Source: Streptomyces stelliscabiei (GTDB lineage Bacteria; Actinomycetota; Actinomycetes; Streptomycetales; Streptomycetaceae). From it: DNA of 64,000 nt. The position numbers and the translations under genes were made by a program. This document shows positions 24,290-33,744 of the stretch, piece after piece; position 1 is the first letter of the stretch, and each line of letters opens with the position of its first letter. The notes below the pieces were generated by a model that was given only the letters and a program-made list of their open reading frames with translations, searched no databases and was not told where the DNA came from. The stretch is taken from the NCBI RefSeq assembly GCF_014873495.1, contig NZ_JADBGF010000001.1:1116001-1180000 (forward strand). Reading direction: 5' to 3'.

Positions 24290-24982
24290 TCACACGCTGA
24301 GCGCCGCCCGGACGGTCCGCTCGGCCCCCGTCCCCCCTTCTCCCGAGGAGGTGACCCGGCCCGCCTCCAGTACGTAGTACCGCTGGGCCGCCCGCATGGC
24401 GAAGCCCACGTGCTGTTCGACGAGGAGGACGCAGAGGCCGCCCCGGCGGGTCAGGGCGAGGATCGTCTCCTCGATCTCGGCGACGACGGAGGGCTGGATG
24501 CCCTCGGTCGGCTCGTCGAGCAGGAGGAGCCTCGGGCGGGTGATCAGCGCGCGGGCGAGGGCGAGTTGCTGGCGCTGACCGCCGGAGAGGAGGCCGGCCC
24601 GGCGGCCGGACAGCTCCCGCAGGACCGGGAACAGGTCCAGGGCCTCCGCGACCGCCTCCCTGCCGTCCGGGCGGCCGTCGGCGACCAGTTGCAGGTTCTC
24701 GGCGGTGGTGAGGTGCGGGAAGGACTGCTGGCCCTGCGGGACGTACGCCATGCCCCGGGCCACCCGCTGGTGCGGGGCGAGATGGGTGATGTCCTCGCCG
24801 TCCAGCAGGACGGTCCCGCCCTTCGGCCTGATCAGACCCATGGCGGCGCGCAGGAGGGTGCTCTTGCCGGCGCCGTTGTGGCCGAGGACGGCCGCGACGC
24901 CGTCCCCCGGGACGGAGACGGTCACGCCGTGCAGCACGGTCGTGCGGTCGTAGCCGGCCCGGACGGAGTTGATCTCCAGCAT
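24290..24982 (-). CDS. urtE: Urea ABC transporter ATPase UrtE
   Basis: 230 residues with Walker A LGHNGAGKSTLL, Q-loop YVPQGQQSFPHLT, signature LSGGQRQQLALARAL, Walker B LLLLDEPTEGIQPS and the switch His in VEQHVGF. The GQQSFPHLT and EGIQPS segments are typical of UrtE among the branched-chain amide ATPases. The ATG at 24982 has AGGAGG ten bases before it; a GTG at 24991 overlapping the urtD stop (GTGA) is too close to that site. Last gene of urtABCDE, all on the minus strand. Confidence 0.9.
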   Translation of the reverse strand: MLEINSVRAGYDRTTVLHGVTVSVPGDGVAAVLGHNGAGKSTLLRAAMGLIRPKGGTVLLDGEDITHLAPHQRVARGMAYVPQGQQSFPHLTTAENLQLVADGRPDGREAVAEALDLFPVLRELSGRRAGLLSGGQRQQLALARALITRPRLLLLDEPTEGIQPSVVAEIEETILALTRRGGLCVLLVEQHVGFAMRAAQRYYVLEAGRVTSSGEGGTGAERTVRAALSV

Positions 24983-24987
24983 GGTCG

Positions 24988-25791
24988 TCACGCCTCCTCG
25001 GCGACGGGGACGGGAGCGGAAACCGGCTCCGTGGCGGTCACGGACACGGGATCGGGCTCCGACGCGCGGCCGAGGTAGACCTCCTGGACCCGGGCGTCGG
25101 CCTGGACCTCGGTGACGGAGCCCTCGCTGAGGACTCGGCCGGCGTGCAGGACGGTCACGCTTCGGGCGAAGGAGCGCACGAAGTCCATGTCGTGCTCGAT
25201 GACCACCACCGTGCGGTCTTCGCCGATCCGCCGCAACAGCTCGCCCGTGGCCTCGCGTTCGTCGTGGCTCATACCGGCGACCGGTTCGTCGAGCAGGAGC
25301 AGCTTCACGTCCTGGACGAGCAGCATGCCGATCTCCAGCCACTGCTTCTGGCCGTGCGCGAGCACACCCGCCGGACGGCCGGCCAGCTCCGTCAGACCGG
25401 TGGTCTCCAGGGCCCGGGTCACCTCCTCCGGCACGCCCCTGCGGCGCCGGAGCATGGTCAGCGGGCCGCGCCCGGCGCCCGCCGCGATGTCGAGGTTCTG
25501 CAGGACGGTCAGCTCCTCGAAGACGGTGGCCGTCTGGAACGTACGGCCGATGCCCTTGCGGGCGATCCGGTGCACCGGTCTGCCGATGAGTTCCTCGCCG
25601 CCGAAGCGGACCGATCCGGTGGACTTCACCAGACCCGTGACGGCGTCGACCAGCGTGGTCTTGCCGGCGCCGTTCGGGCCGATGAGGAAGCGCAGGTCGC
25701 CGGGGTGGATGTCGAGGTCCACGCCGTCGACGGCCTTGAACCCGTCGAACGTCACCCGCAGATCGCGGACCGTCAGTCCCTCGCCGCTCAT
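24988..25791 (-). CDS. urtD: Urea ABC transporter ATPase UrtD
   Basis: 267 residues with Walker A IGPNGAGKTTLVDAVTG, the LivG/UrtD-type loop GIGRTFQTATVFEELTVLQN, signature region LAHGQKQWLEIGMLL (the LSGGQ glycines are relaxed, as usual for UrtD) and Walker B LLLLDEPVAGMSHDE. The last ~25 residues are a Val/Pro/Glu-rich tail with no family match. ATG at 25791 overlaps the urtC stop (ATGA). Pairs with UrtE to drive import through the UrtB-UrtC channel. Confidence 0.9.
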   Translation of the reverse strand: MSGEGLTVRDLRVTFDGFKAVDGVDLDIHPGDLRFLIGPNGAGKTTLVDAVTGLVKSTGSVRFGGEELIGRPVHRIARKGIGRTFQTATVFEELTVLQNLDIAAGAGRGPLTMLRRRRGVPEEVTRALETTGLTELAGRPAGVLAHGQKQWLEIGMLLVQDVKLLLLDEPVAGMSHDEREATGELLRRIGEDRTVVVIEHDMDFVRSFARSVTVLHAGRVLSEGSVTEVQADARVQEVYLGRASEPDPVSVTATEPVSAPVPVAEEA

Positions 25792-26954
25792 GCCGTTCCT
25801 CCTGTCGGGGCCGAGGCCGGAGCCGTGATCGTGGTCGTGGCGGCCGGGCCGGCCGTGGGGGTACGGCGGCGGCGCACCACGCTCGCCAGGGAGGCCAGGC
25901 CGCCGGGCAGGAAGCCGACGGCCAGCACGAACAGCAGGCCCTGGAGGTAGGTCCACGCGGCGGGGAAGGCGTCGGAGAGGGTGCTCTGCGCCCAGGCCAC
26001 CGCGATCGCGCCGAGTACGGCGCCCACCAGGGAGGCCCGGCCGCCCACCGCCGCGCCGATGACGAAGCCGATGGACGGGACGACGCCGATCAGCGCCGGG
26101 GAGATGATGCCGACCGCCGGCACGAACAGGGCGCCGGCGAGGCCCGCCATGCCCGCCGCCACGACGTACGCGACGAGCTTGACGTTGGCGGGGTCGTAGC
26201 CGAGGAAGCGGACGCGTTCCTCGGAGTCCCGTACGGCGACGAGGAGTTCGCCGTACCGGCTGACGAACAGCTGGCGGGCGGCGGCCATCAGCAGCAGGAG
26301 CACGGCGGCGATGACGAAGTACACCATCCGCTGGTTCACCGGGTCGTCGAGGTCGTACCCGAAGAAGCCCCTCATGTCGGTGAGGCCGTTGGTGCCGCCG
26401 GTGGTCGCCTGCTGGCCGACGAGCCAGATGGCGAGGGCGGCGGCCAGCGCCTGACTGAGGATCGCGAAGTAGGCACCCTTCACCCGGCGGCGGAAGACGA
26501 AGAAGCCGAGCAGCGCGGCGACCGCCATGGGCAGCAGGACGGTCATGGCGAGGGCGAACGCCGGCTCGGCGAACGGCCGCCACCACCAGGGCAGGGTGTC
26601 GCCGGTGCCGTAGAGCTGCATGAAGTCGGGCAGGGTCTGGCCCGCGTCGGCGGCGTCGGCGAGCTTCAGGTGCATGGCCATGGCGTAGCCGCCGAGGCCG
26701 AAGAAGACGCCCTGGCCGAGGACGAGCAGCCCGCCGCGGCCCCAGGCGAGGCTCACGCCGACCGCCACGATCGCGTAACACAGGTATTTGGCGAGGAGGT
26801 TGAGCCGGAAGTCGGACAGGGCGAGCGGGGCGACGCCGAGGAGCAGGGCGGCGCCGAGGAGGAAGGCGCCTGGGACGCGGAAGCGGTCCAGGAGGGACGG
26901 TGACGGCTCCGGCACGGGGGCCGTCTTCTCGGGGGAGGGCGTGGTCGTCGTCAT
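25788..26954 (-). CDS. urtC: Urea ABC transporter permease UrtC
   Basis: 388 residues, LivM-like, with about nine to ten membrane helices and the coupling-helix region ISQALAAALAIWLVGQQATTGGTNGLTD, characteristic of UrtC. The first ~25 residues are a Thr/Pro/Glu-rich cytoplasmic lead, and the last ~25 an Ala/Thr/Pro tail. Start ATG at 26954 overlaps the urtB stop by four bases. Confidence 0.9.
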   Translation of the reverse strand: MTTTTPSPEKTAPVPEPSPSLLDRFRVPGAFLLGAALLLGVAPLALSDFRLNLLAKYLCYAIVAVGVSLAWGRGGLLVLGQGVFFGLGGYAMAMHLKLADAADAGQTLPDFMQLYGTGDTLPWWWRPFAEPAFALAMTVLLPMAVAALLGFFVFRRRVKGAYFAILSQALAAALAIWLVGQQATTGGTNGLTDMRGFFGYDLDDPVNQRMVYFVIAAVLLLLMAAARQLFVSRYGELLVAVRDSEERVRFLGYDPANVKLVAYVVAAGMAGLAGALFVPAVGIISPALIGVVPSIGFVIGAAVGGRASLVGAVLGAIAVAWAQSTLSDAFPAAWTYLQGLLFVLAVGFLPGGLASLASVVRRRRTPTAGPAATTTITAPASAPTGGTA

Positions 26955-27835
26955 GCCAGGCTCCGGGTGCGCAGTGTGTACAGGCCCTGGGGTCGCCACT
27001 GCAGGAAGGCGACGATCGCCACGAGCACGATGACCTTGGCGACGCTGACCGTCGTCGAGTACTCCAGCACGGACTGCAGGACGCCGAGCGCGAAGGCGGT
27101 GATGACGCTGCCCTTGAGCTGGGCGACGCCGCCGACGACCACGACCAGGAAGGCGTCGACGATGTAGTTGGTGCCCATCGTCGGGCCGATCGGGCCGACC
27201 AGGGTGAGCGCCACCCCGGCCACGCCCGCGAGACCCGAGCCGATGAAGAACGTCGTCCGGTCCACGCGCTCGGTGGCGATGCCGGACACCTCGGCGAGGT
27301 CCCTGTTCTGCACGACGGCCCGGATGCGGCGGCCCAGCGGGGTCGTGCGCAGGATCAGGGTGAGACCGAGGACGCAGAGCAGCGCGAGTCCGAGGATGAA
27401 CAGCCGGTTGGTGGCGAAGGTGATGCCGCCGACCGCGATGTTGCCGGTGAGCAGGTCCGGGGCGCGGGTCTGGACGTTCGGGGCGCCGAAGATGTCGCGG
27501 GCGAGCTGCTGGAGCATCAGGGAGACGCCCCAGGTGACCAGCAGGGTGTCCAGGGGTCTGGTGTAGAGCCGCCGGATGAGCAGCCATTCGAGCAGCGCGC
27601 CCATGGCTCCGGCGACCAGGAAGGCCAGCGGCAGGGCGAGGAGCAGGGAGAGGCCTGCGCCGCTGATGGACTTCTGGAGCACGTACGTGGTGTAGGCGCC
27701 GGCCATGATGAACTCGCCGTGCGCCATGTTGATCACGCCCATCTGACCGAAGGTCAGGGTGAGGCCGAGGGCGATGAGGAGAAGGACGGCACCGATGCTG
27801 ATGCCGGTGAAGGACTGGTTGAGGATGACCGTCAT
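26951..27835 (-). CDS. urtB: Urea ABC transporter permease UrtB
   Basis: 294 residues, LivH-like, about eight membrane helices. The GLTLTFGQMGVINMAHGEFIM block and TLLVTWGVSLMLQQLARDIFG are typical for UrtB. ATG at 27835. It follows urtA after 183 bases that hold a large palindromic repeat, the only long gap in an otherwise overlapped operon. Confidence 0.9.
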   Translation of the reverse strand: MTVILNQSFTGISIGAVLLLIALGLTLTFGQMGVINMAHGEFIMAGAYTTYVLQKSISGAGLSLLLALPLAFLVAGAMGALLEWLLIRRLYTRPLDTLLVTWGVSLMLQQLARDIFGAPNVQTRAPDLLTGNIAVGGITFATNRLFILGLALLCVLGLTLILRTTPLGRRIRAVVQNRDLAEVSGIATERVDRTTFFIGSGLAGVAGVALTLVGPIGPTMGTNYIVDAFLVVVVGGVAQLKGSVITAFALGVLQSVLEYSTTVSVAKVIVLVAIVAFLQWRPQGLYTLRTRSLA

Positions 27836-27875
27836 GACGCGGCTCCCGGTCGGGGGGTGGGGTGCGTTGGCGGGT

Positions 27876-28014
27876 GCGGGTGAGTGGGGGGTGCTCGCGC
27901 AGTTCCCCGCGCCCCTGAAAGACACAGCCCCTGCGGGCCGATGAAAAGCAGCGGGCGCAGCCCGCGCTTTTCAGGGGCGCGGGGAACTGCGCGACCAGCC
28001 CCCCACTCACCCGC
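27876..28014. repeat. Large nested palindromic intergenic element between urtA and urtB
   Basis: Outer arms at 27876-27919 and 27970-28014 pair with only a few mismatches; an inner hairpin (AAAAGCAGCGGGC / GCCCGCGCTTTT) lies within 27942-27972. Arms include GCAGTTCCCCGCGCCCCTGA, a sequence I recognise as recurring between Streptomyces genes. In the mRNA it would fold into a multi-branched structure that could stabilise the urtA message or attenuate read-through to the permease genes. Confidence 0.75.
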
Positions 28015-28018
28015 GGAC

Positions 28019-29272
28019 TCACGACAGACCGGCGGCCCAGGCGTACCCCTTCAGATACGGGTCCGGCTTGATCGGCTTGCCGGAGTTCCAGACCTCCTCG
28101 ATCAGCCCGTCCGAGCCGATCTTCCCGATCCGCGCCGTCTTGTAGACATGCTGCGTCGCGCCGTCGACCATGACCTTGCCCTCGGGAGCGTCGAGTTCGA
28201 TGCCGCCGGAGGCCTTCTTGACCTTGGCCACGTCGAAGGACCCGGCCTTCTCGACCATCTCCTTCCAGAGGTACACGGAGATGTACGCGGCCTCCATCGG
28301 GTCGCTGGTCGGCTTGTCCTTGCCGTACGCCGCCTGGTAGGCCGCCACGAACGTGGTGTTGGCGGCGCCCGGCGTGGTCTCGTAGTAGTTCCAGGCGGTC
28401 AACTGGCCTTCCAGGTACTGGGTGCCGATGCTCTTGACCTCCTCCTCGGCGATCGACACCGAGAGCACCGGCAGGCTCTTCGCGGTCAGCCCGGCGGACT
28501 TGTACTCCTTGAAGAAGGCCACGTTGCTGTCGCCGTTGAGAGTGTTGAAGACGGCGTCCGCGCCCGCGTCCTTGACCTTGTTGACGATGGTGCTGAACTC
28601 GGTGGAGCCGAGCGGCGCGTAGTCCTCGCCGACCACCTTCATGCCCTGGGCCTCCGCGTACGCCCTGATGATCTTGTTGGCGGTGCGCGGGAAGACGTAG
28701 TCGCTGCCCACCAGGTACAGCCGCGTCAGGCCCTGCTTCTTGAGGTAGTCGAGGGCGGGGACGATCTGCTGGTTGGTGGTGGCGCCGACGTAGAAGATGT
28801 ACGGGGACTGCTCCAGGCCCTCGTACTGCACGGGGTAGAACAGCAGCGACTTGTAGCGCTCGAAGACCGGCTTGACGGCCTTGCGGCTGGCGGAGGTCCA
28901 GCAGCCGAAGGTGGCGACCACCTTGTCGTCGGTGATCAGGGCCTCCGCCTTCTCCGCGAAGGTCGGCCAGTCGGAGGCGCCGTCCTGGCTGACGGGCTTC
29001 AGTTTCTTGCCCAGCACGCCACCGGCGGCGTTGATCTCCTTCACCGCGAGCAGCAGCGCGTTGTGGACGGTGACCTCGCTGATGGCCATGGTGCCCGAGA
29101 GCGAGTTCAGCAGACCCACCTTGACGGTGTCTCCGGAGGTGTCCGCCTGCGCTCCCGCGGCCGACGACGTACCGCTGCCCGTCTTGGCGCCGCACGCGCT
29201 GAGGGCGGCGGTCGTACCGAGGGCCGACGCACCCGCGAGCAGACCACGTCTGCTGATGCCGATCCGGGACAT
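28019..29272 (-). CDS. urtA: Urea ABC transporter substrate-binding protein UrtA
   Basis: 417 residues. A signal region with twin arginines ([13 protein letters not shown]) leads to a lipobox ending LSAC at about residue 27, so it is an exported lipoprotein. The mature part has [65 protein letters not shown] (split here for length) and related UrtA/AmiC blocks. AGGAGG lies six bases upstream of the ATG at 29272. It binds urea or short amides and delivers them to UrtBC. Divergent from a MarR regulator. No urease genes are visible in the window. Confidence 0.92.
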   Translation of the reverse strand: MSRIGISRRGLLAGASALGTTAALSACGAKTGSGTSSAAGAQADTSGDTVKVGLLNSLSGTMAISEVTVHNALLLAVKEINAAGGVLGKKLKPVSQDGASDWPTFAEKAEALITDDKVVATFGCWTSASRKAVKPVFERYKSLLFYPVQYEGLEQSPYIFYVGATTNQQIVPALDYLKKQGLTRLYLVGSDYVFPRTANKIIRAYAEAQGMKVVGEDYAPLGSTEFSTIVNKVKDAGADAVFNTLNGDSNVAFFKEYKSAGLTAKSLPVLSVSIAEEEVKSIGTQYLEGQLTAWNYYETTPGAANTTFVAAYQAAYGKDKPTSDPMEAAYISVYLWKEMVEKAGSFDVAKVKKASGGIELDAPEGKVMVDGATQHVYKTARIGKIGSDGLIEEVWNSGKPIKPDPYLKGYAWAAGLS

Positions 29273-29510
29273 GCAATACCTCCTAGGTCGCTGAAGTGCG
29301 ACCACAGCCTGCGAGAGGACTGTTTCCCCGGCGTTTCACGGCAATTGAAGAACAGTTTCCGGAGGAAGTATTTTTCGAGGTCCACGAAATGATTGTTACT
29401 TCGCACGGAAAGGATGTACTCCTGGTTTGTCTGTGAGGAGCGGGGTGATCGAAGGTAAGCTCCCGGCACCACCGTCGCGGGGTCGGTGGAGAGCGAGTCG
29501 AGGGAGTGCG

Positions 29511-30005
29511 ATGGCGAGGCGGCCCGAGGAACTGCTCCATCTGCTGACCCGGGCGGAGCGCCTGTCCGTACGCCGAGTGCAGTCCGTCCTCGACGAGTTC
29601 GGCTGTTCCGTCGAGGCGTGGCGGGTGCTCGACCTGCTCTCCGACGGGCACGGTCACAACATGACGGCCCTCGCCGAGCACGCCTTCCTGCCGGCGCCGA
29701 GCCTGACCAAGCTGATCGACCAACTCGTCGACCAGAACCTGCTGTTCCGCCGCGTCGACCCCGTCGACCGGCGCCGCATCCTGGCCCACCTCACCCCGCG
29801 CGGCAGGGAGCGCTGGCAGCTGCTCGCCCGCGAAGTGCGCGCCGACTGGGCCGAGTCGGAGCCACCGCTCACCGACGAGGACGGCCACCGGCTCGAAGCC
29901 CTGCTGGACCGGCTGGCCCGGAATCTGGAGGGCGGCGGGAGCGCCGACGGCCGGGGCCGGGTCAGCTCAGGTCGTGCGGAGCGCGCAGCTGGGCGAGGAC
30001 GTTGA
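29511..30005 (+). CDS. MarR-family regulator next to urt operon
   Basis: 164 residues with the winged-helix core: WRVLDLLSDGHGHNMTALA, recognition helix LPAPSLTKLIDQLVDQNLLFRR, and wing DPVDRRRILAHLTPRG. ATG at 29511 after GAGGGAG. It is divergent from urtA (238 bases apart) and its 3' end overlaps the oppositely oriented AmiC-like gene by 44 bases. Context suggests it regulates the transporter in response to urea/amides, perhaps together with that binding protein. The last ~25 residues are Gly/Arg-rich and lie in the overlap. Confidence 0.87.
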   Translation: MARRPEELLHLLTRAERLSVRRVQSVLDEFGCSVEAWRVLDLLSDGHGHNMTALAEHAFLPAPSLTKLIDQLVDQNLLFRRVDPVDRRRILAHLTPRGRERWQLLAREVRADWAESEPPLTDEDGHRLEALLDRLARNLEGGGSADGRGRVSSGRAERAAGRGR

Positions 30006-31080
30006 AGTCGTAGCCGTCCGCCCGCGCGAGGTAGATGCGCTGGCGGACATGCCGCCCGTCCAGGCCGAGCAGCCCGCGCGGGCCCTCGTACGAGACGGTG
30101 TCGGCGACCGCCCCGATCGCCGGCACGTCCGGGGCGCCCGCCCGTTCGACGAGCGCGGCGAGCAGCAGGACACCCTCGTAGCAGGACTCGCCGAGGCTGC
30201 CCGGGGTCGGCGCCTCCAGACCGTAGCGGCCGGTGTACTGGCCGTGGAAGTCCAGGGTGTTCTGATCGGCGAGCGAGGCGAAGTAGCCGGCGGCGCTGTA
30301 CAGGTCGACGGTGGCCTCGGGGCCGCTGCCCAGCAGCATGTTCTCGTCCATCAGCGTGCTCAGCCGCAGGCACCTCCGGTCCAGTCCGCCGGCGGCGAAG
30401 GCCCGGTTGAAGCGGACCGCGTCGCTGCCGACCAGGAGCATCAGGACGCCGTCGGCGTCGGCCCGCTCGATGCGGCGCAGGACGGGTCCGAAGTCCTCGG
30501 TGCCCAGCGGCAGGTACGCCTCACCGCTGACCCGGCCCCGGCATGCGCGGGCGTACCCCCGGGCCGCCCGCGCGGTGCCGCGGGGCCACACGTAGTTGTT
30601 GCCGACGACGAACCAGCGGCGCACCCCGCGGGACTCGGCGAGCAGCCGCATCGCGGGCAGCAGCTGCCAGGACGGCGTCTCGCTCGTCATGAAGACGCCC
30701 TCGGTGCGCTCCCCGCCCTCGTACAGGGCCGTGTAGACGTAGGGCACCCGGTGTGCGATCCGTGGGGCCACGGCCTGCCGGACGGAGGAGATGTGCCAGC
30801 CGGTGACGCCCTGCACCGCGCCCGAGGCGACTAGGGCCTCGACGTCCTCGGCGACCCGCCACGGCTCGGCCCCGCCGTCGACCTCGACCAGCCGCAGCTC
30901 CCTGCCCAGCACTCCCCCGGCCTTGTTGACCTCCTCGGCGGCCAGCCGCGCACACGCCCCGCAGGTGGGGCCGAAGATCCCGGCGGGGCCGCTCATCGGG
31001 TAGACGAGCGCGACGTCGAAGGCCGAGTCGTCGGCCGTGTACCACCCGGGGGTGCGGAGGCGCAGCGGTCGCCGATTCAT
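29962..31080 (-). CDS. AmiC/UrtA-like binding protein without signal peptide
   Basis: 372 residues of the type I periplasmic-binding fold closest to AmiC and UrtA: FDVALVYPMSGPAGIFGPTC, GVTGWHISSVRQAVAP, YEGGERTEGVFMTSETPSW and FVVGNNYVWPRGTARAARG. The N-terminus (NRRPLRLRTPGWYTADDS) is neither a signal peptide nor a lipobox, so it is probably cytoplasmic like AmiC, the amide sensor that controls an antiterminator in Pseudomonas. Its 3' end overlaps the MarR gene tail-to-tail. A sensor role for amides is inferred; no AmiR-type partner is visible. Confidence 0.78.
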   Translation of the reverse strand: MNRRPLRLRTPGWYTADDSAFDVALVYPMSGPAGIFGPTCGACARLAAEEVNKAGGVLGRELRLVEVDGGAEPWRVAEDVEALVASGAVQGVTGWHISSVRQAVAPRIAHRVPYVYTALYEGGERTEGVFMTSETPSWQLLPAMRLLAESRGVRRWFVVGNNYVWPRGTARAARGYARACRGRVSGEAYLPLGTEDFGPVLRRIERADADGVLMLLVGSDAVRFNRAFAAGGLDRRCLRLSTLMDENMLLGSGPEATVDLYSAAGYFASLADQNTLDFHGQYTGRYGLEAPTPGSLGESCYEGVLLLAALVERAGAPDVPAIGAVADTVSYEGPRGLLGLDGRHVRQRIYLARADGYDFNVLAQLRAPHDLS

Positions 31081-31249
31081 GGGCTCATGATGGCGTGATC
31101 GTCAGCGACGCCCCAGGTGGTGCCACGGATCGAGACCGATTCGTTGGCCGGGCCGAGGACCGGTGACGCGGTCGCCGGGGGCGGGTGGGTCACCGGGCCG
31201 TCGCGTCCCCTTGCTCGAACAGCGGCGGCTGCTGTCCCGAGCGCGGACC

Positions 31250-31984
31250 TCAGGCGGTCCCGCCCTTGCGGGACCTGAGCCACCACACGCCGCCGCCGAG
31301 GGCGAGGACGACGGCCGCGCCGATGGCGAGGGGTACGGCCGGGGAGCCGCCGTCGTCGTCGGTGCTGTCCGCCGCCGCCTGTGCCGACGGGGCGGAGGTC
31401 TTCGCGCTGGGTTCGGGTGAGGGGGCGGCCGTGGTGGGCTCCTCGGACGGGGTGGGGCTGACGACCTCGGCACCCGGGGCGGCGGCCTTCAGGTCCAGAC
31501 GGGGGGCCGGGTGACCGTGGCCGTGGCCGTCTCCTTCGGCCTCCTCCTCCAGCTCGATCCAGCGGTCGACGTTGCCGTCGCTGTAGGACTGCAGGGTCTT
31601 GAAGGCCAGTGACTTCGCGTCGGGCAACTGCCGTACGGTGACGACGTACTCGACGTCCTCCCCCACGGGGAGCTTGGCGCCGGAGACGGTGTAGCCCCGG
31701 GCGGTCGGGGTGAACTTCCAGCCGTCCGGGCCCTTCTTGTAGGTGAGGTCGGCGGGGGTGATGCCCTTCGGGAGGATCACCTCCAGCTTGGTGATGCCGG
31801 CGGAGGCGGACTCCGACTCGGCGGAGAAGGTCAGGTCGACGTTCTGGTCGAGGGCCCGGGCGCCCTCCGCCTCGACCTCCGCGTGGGCCGCGGCCGGCCC
31901 CGCGGTGGCGACGGCGACCGCGAACGCGGCCGCGGTGAGGACGCCGAGACGGCGCGAACTGCGTACGAAGGTGGGGCGGTGCAC
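31250..31984 (-). CDS. YcnI-like copper-binding surface protein (DUF1775)
   Basis: 244 residues from a GTG at 31984 with AGGGAG upstream. A signal peptide ends near ATAGPAAAHAEVEAEG; cleavage would leave or nearly leave His34 as the N-terminal ligand, as in YcnI copper sites. The DUF1775 domain follows (ITKLEVILPKGITPADLTYK, GEDVEYVVTVRQLPD), then a Pro/Thr/Ser-rich stalk and a C-terminal membrane helix with a short basic tail (WWLRSRKGG), so it is anchored on the outer face of the membrane. YcnJ/CopCD partners are not in the window. Single-gene unit. Confidence 0.85.
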   Translation of the reverse strand: MHRPTFVRSSRRLGVLTAAAFAVAVATAGPAAAHAEVEAEGARALDQNVDLTFSAESESASAGITKLEVILPKGITPADLTYKKGPDGWKFTPTARGYTVSGAKLPVGEDVEYVVTVRQLPDAKSLAFKTLQSYSDGNVDRWIELEEEAEGDGHGHGHPAPRLDLKAAAPGAEVVSPTPSEEPTTAAPSPEPSAKTSAPSAQAAADSTDDDGGSPAVPLAIGAAVVLALGGGVWWLRSRKGGTA

Positions 31985-32211
31985 TGCGGACTCCCTGGGC
32001 CGGCGGCATGAAGGGTGCATTCAAGCGCAGTCCGGGACCCGTGGCCAAGGTCGGTCACCTGTACGAACGGTTCCCGCCGTCCGCGGTCGTCGCCGGGTCA
32101 CTCGTGTGCGGCATGGGGAGGGTGGGGCGCGCGCCGGGGTGTGAGCTGTTCCACGGCGCCCGCGCGCCCCTCGACGCCGCTTGTCAGCGCGCTTATGTGG
32201 GCACTACTGTC

Positions 32212-32375
32212 ACCACGCCTTGGTGAACGGGAAATCCGGTGTGATGCCGGTGCGGCCCTCGCCACTGTGATCGGGAAGTCCGGCTCCAGTCCTCATGGAC
32301 AGCCACTGGGTTGATATGACCCGGGAAGGCGGAGCACGGGCGGTGGGACCCGTGAGCCAGGAGACCGGCCAAGGC
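32212..32375 (+). ncRNA. Cobalamin riboswitch
   Basis: The leader of cbiM has the conserved parts of a B12 riboswitch in order: a GGGAAATCCGGTG-type block (32229-32241), GCCACTG, a central GCCACTG again at 32302-32308, GGGAAGGCGG, GACCCG, and the B12 box AGCCAGGAGACCGGCC at 32355-32370. Adenosylcobalamin binding should shut off the downstream cobalt importer, probably by occluding the start region about 45 bases further on. Confidence 0.92.
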
Positions 32376-32417
32376 GCGTCAACCATCCACGAGGTGCTGG
32401 AGAGGGTCTGCTGAGCC

Positions 32418-33131
32418 ATGCACATAGCCGAGGGTTTCCTTCCTCCGGCGCACGCGATCGCCTGGGGCGTCGCGTCCGCGCCATTCGTCGTCCACGGAGT
32501 CCGGGCACTCACCCGTGAGGTGAAGGAGCACCCCGAGAGCACGCTGCTGCTCGGCGCCTCGGGGGCCTTCACCTTCGTCCTGTCGGCGCTGAAGCTGCCG
32601 TCGGTGACCGGCAGTTGCTCCCACCCCACCGGCACCGGACTGGGTGCCATCCTGTTCCGGCCCCCGATCATGGCGGTCCTGGGCACCATCACCCTGCTCT
32701 TCCAGGCGCTGCTGCTCGCGCACGGCGGCCTGACCACGCTCGGCGCCAACGTCTTCTCGATGGCGATCGCCGGCCCCTGGGCGGGCTACGGCATCTACCG
32801 GCTGCTGCGTCGGTTCGGCGTGCCGCTGATGGTCACCGTGTTCTTCGGCGCCTTCGTCGCCGACCTGGTCACGTACTGCGTCACCAGCGTGCAGCTGGCG
32901 CTCGCGTTCCCCGACCCCGGCAGCGGCTTCCTGGGCGCGCTCGGCAAGTTCGGCTCCATCTTCGCCGTCACCCAGATCCCGCTCGCGGTCAGCGAGGGTC
33001 TCCTCACCGTGCTGGTGATGCGTCTGCTGGTGCAGTCGAGCAAGGGCGAACTGACCCGGCTCGGCGTGCTCCTGACCGGCCGGCGTGACAGCACCGCGAC
33101 CGAGGCCGGGACGGAGGCGGTGGCCCGATGA
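32418..33131 (+). CDS. cbiM: Cobalt ECF transporter S component CbiM
   Basis: 237 residues starting [14 protein letters not shown]; the N-terminal Met-His-x-x-x-His-type region of CbiM binds the metal, although here the second conserved His falls in PPAHAIAW. Six to seven membrane helices follow, with [18 protein letters not shown], a signature of the family. It recognises Co2+ and sits under a cobalamin riboswitch, which argues for cobalt over nickel. The last ~20 residues are hydrophilic. Its stop overlaps the cbiN start (ATGA). Confidence 0.93.
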   Translation: MHIAEGFLPPAHAIAWGVASAPFVVHGVRALTREVKEHPESTLLLGASGAFTFVLSALKLPSVTGSCSHPTGTGLGAILFRPPIMAVLGTITLLFQALLLAHGGLTTLGANVFSMAIAGPWAGYGIYRLLRRFGVPLMVTVFFGAFVADLVTYCVTSVQLALAFPDPGSGFLGALGKFGSIFAVTQIPLAVSEGLLTVLVMRLLVQSSKGELTRLGVLLTGRRDSTATEAGTEAVAR

Positions 33132-33739
33132 ACCGCAACGCGAAGATCAACACCGTGCTGCTGCTCCTCGTGGCCGCGCTCGCCGTCCTGCCGCTGGCTC
33201 TCGGCCTCGGCGACCACAAGAGGGAGCCCTTCACGGGCTCGGACGCCGAGGCGGAGACCGCGATCACGGAGATAGAGCCGAGCTACGAGCCGTGGTTCTC
33301 CCCTCTCTACGAACCGCCGTCCGGTGAGATCGAGTCGGCCCTCTTCGCCCTTCAGGCCGCGCTCGGCGCCGGAGTCCTCGCCTACTACTTCGGCATCCAC
33401 CGGGGCAGGCGCCAGGGCGAGGCGCGGGCCCGGGCGCAGTTGGACGGGGCCGATGGCACCGGCACGGTCCCGACGGCTCCGGTGAGCGCGACCGCCACGG
33501 CGGCCTCCAGGGCTTCCGCGGCCACGCCGGCGGCGACGGGCGCAGCGGTGTCGCCGACCGCATCCGGTTCCACGGACACGTCGCCTTCCACGGGCACGTC
33601 GGCCTCCACGGCCGGATCGTCTGCGACGGCCACGTCGGCTGCCCCGACCGCATCGGCTTCCACGGCCACGAAGACCGAGCCCGGCGAGGAACGCCCCTCC
33701 GGCGGTCCCGCCGGGGGCTCCCCCGCCGGGCGGGTCTGA
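33128..33739 (+). CDS. cbiN: Cobalt transporter accessory CbiN with long tail
   Basis: 203 residues. The first ~95 are the complete CbiN: membrane helix at about 9-27, the exposed loop [24 protein letters not shown] (shortened here to its key PxYEPWF and SGEIES elements), and a second helix [19 protein letters not shown]. CbiN normally ends there. The remaining ~105 residues are Ala/Thr/Ser-rich low complexity built from imprecise repeats (TSAS, TATSA types), probably a disordered cytoplasmic tail. ATG overlaps cbiM. Confidence 0.85.
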   Translation: MNRNAKINTVLLLLVAALAVLPLALGLGDHKREPFTGSDAEAETAITEIEPSYEPWFSPLYEPPSGEIESALFALQAALGAGVLAYYFGIHRGRRQGEARARAQLDGADGTGTVPTAPVSATATAASRASAATPAATGAAVSPTASGSTDTSPSTGTSASTAGSSATATSAAPTASASTATKTEPGEERPSGGPAGGSPAGRV

Positions 33740-33744
33740 CCCTC

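Noticed and set aside
29386..29411. GlnR-box-like elements (GTTAC and GGAAA) upstream of urtA
   Set aside because: Spacing between half sites is off by one or more bases from the a/b box rule, and the second pair is missing.
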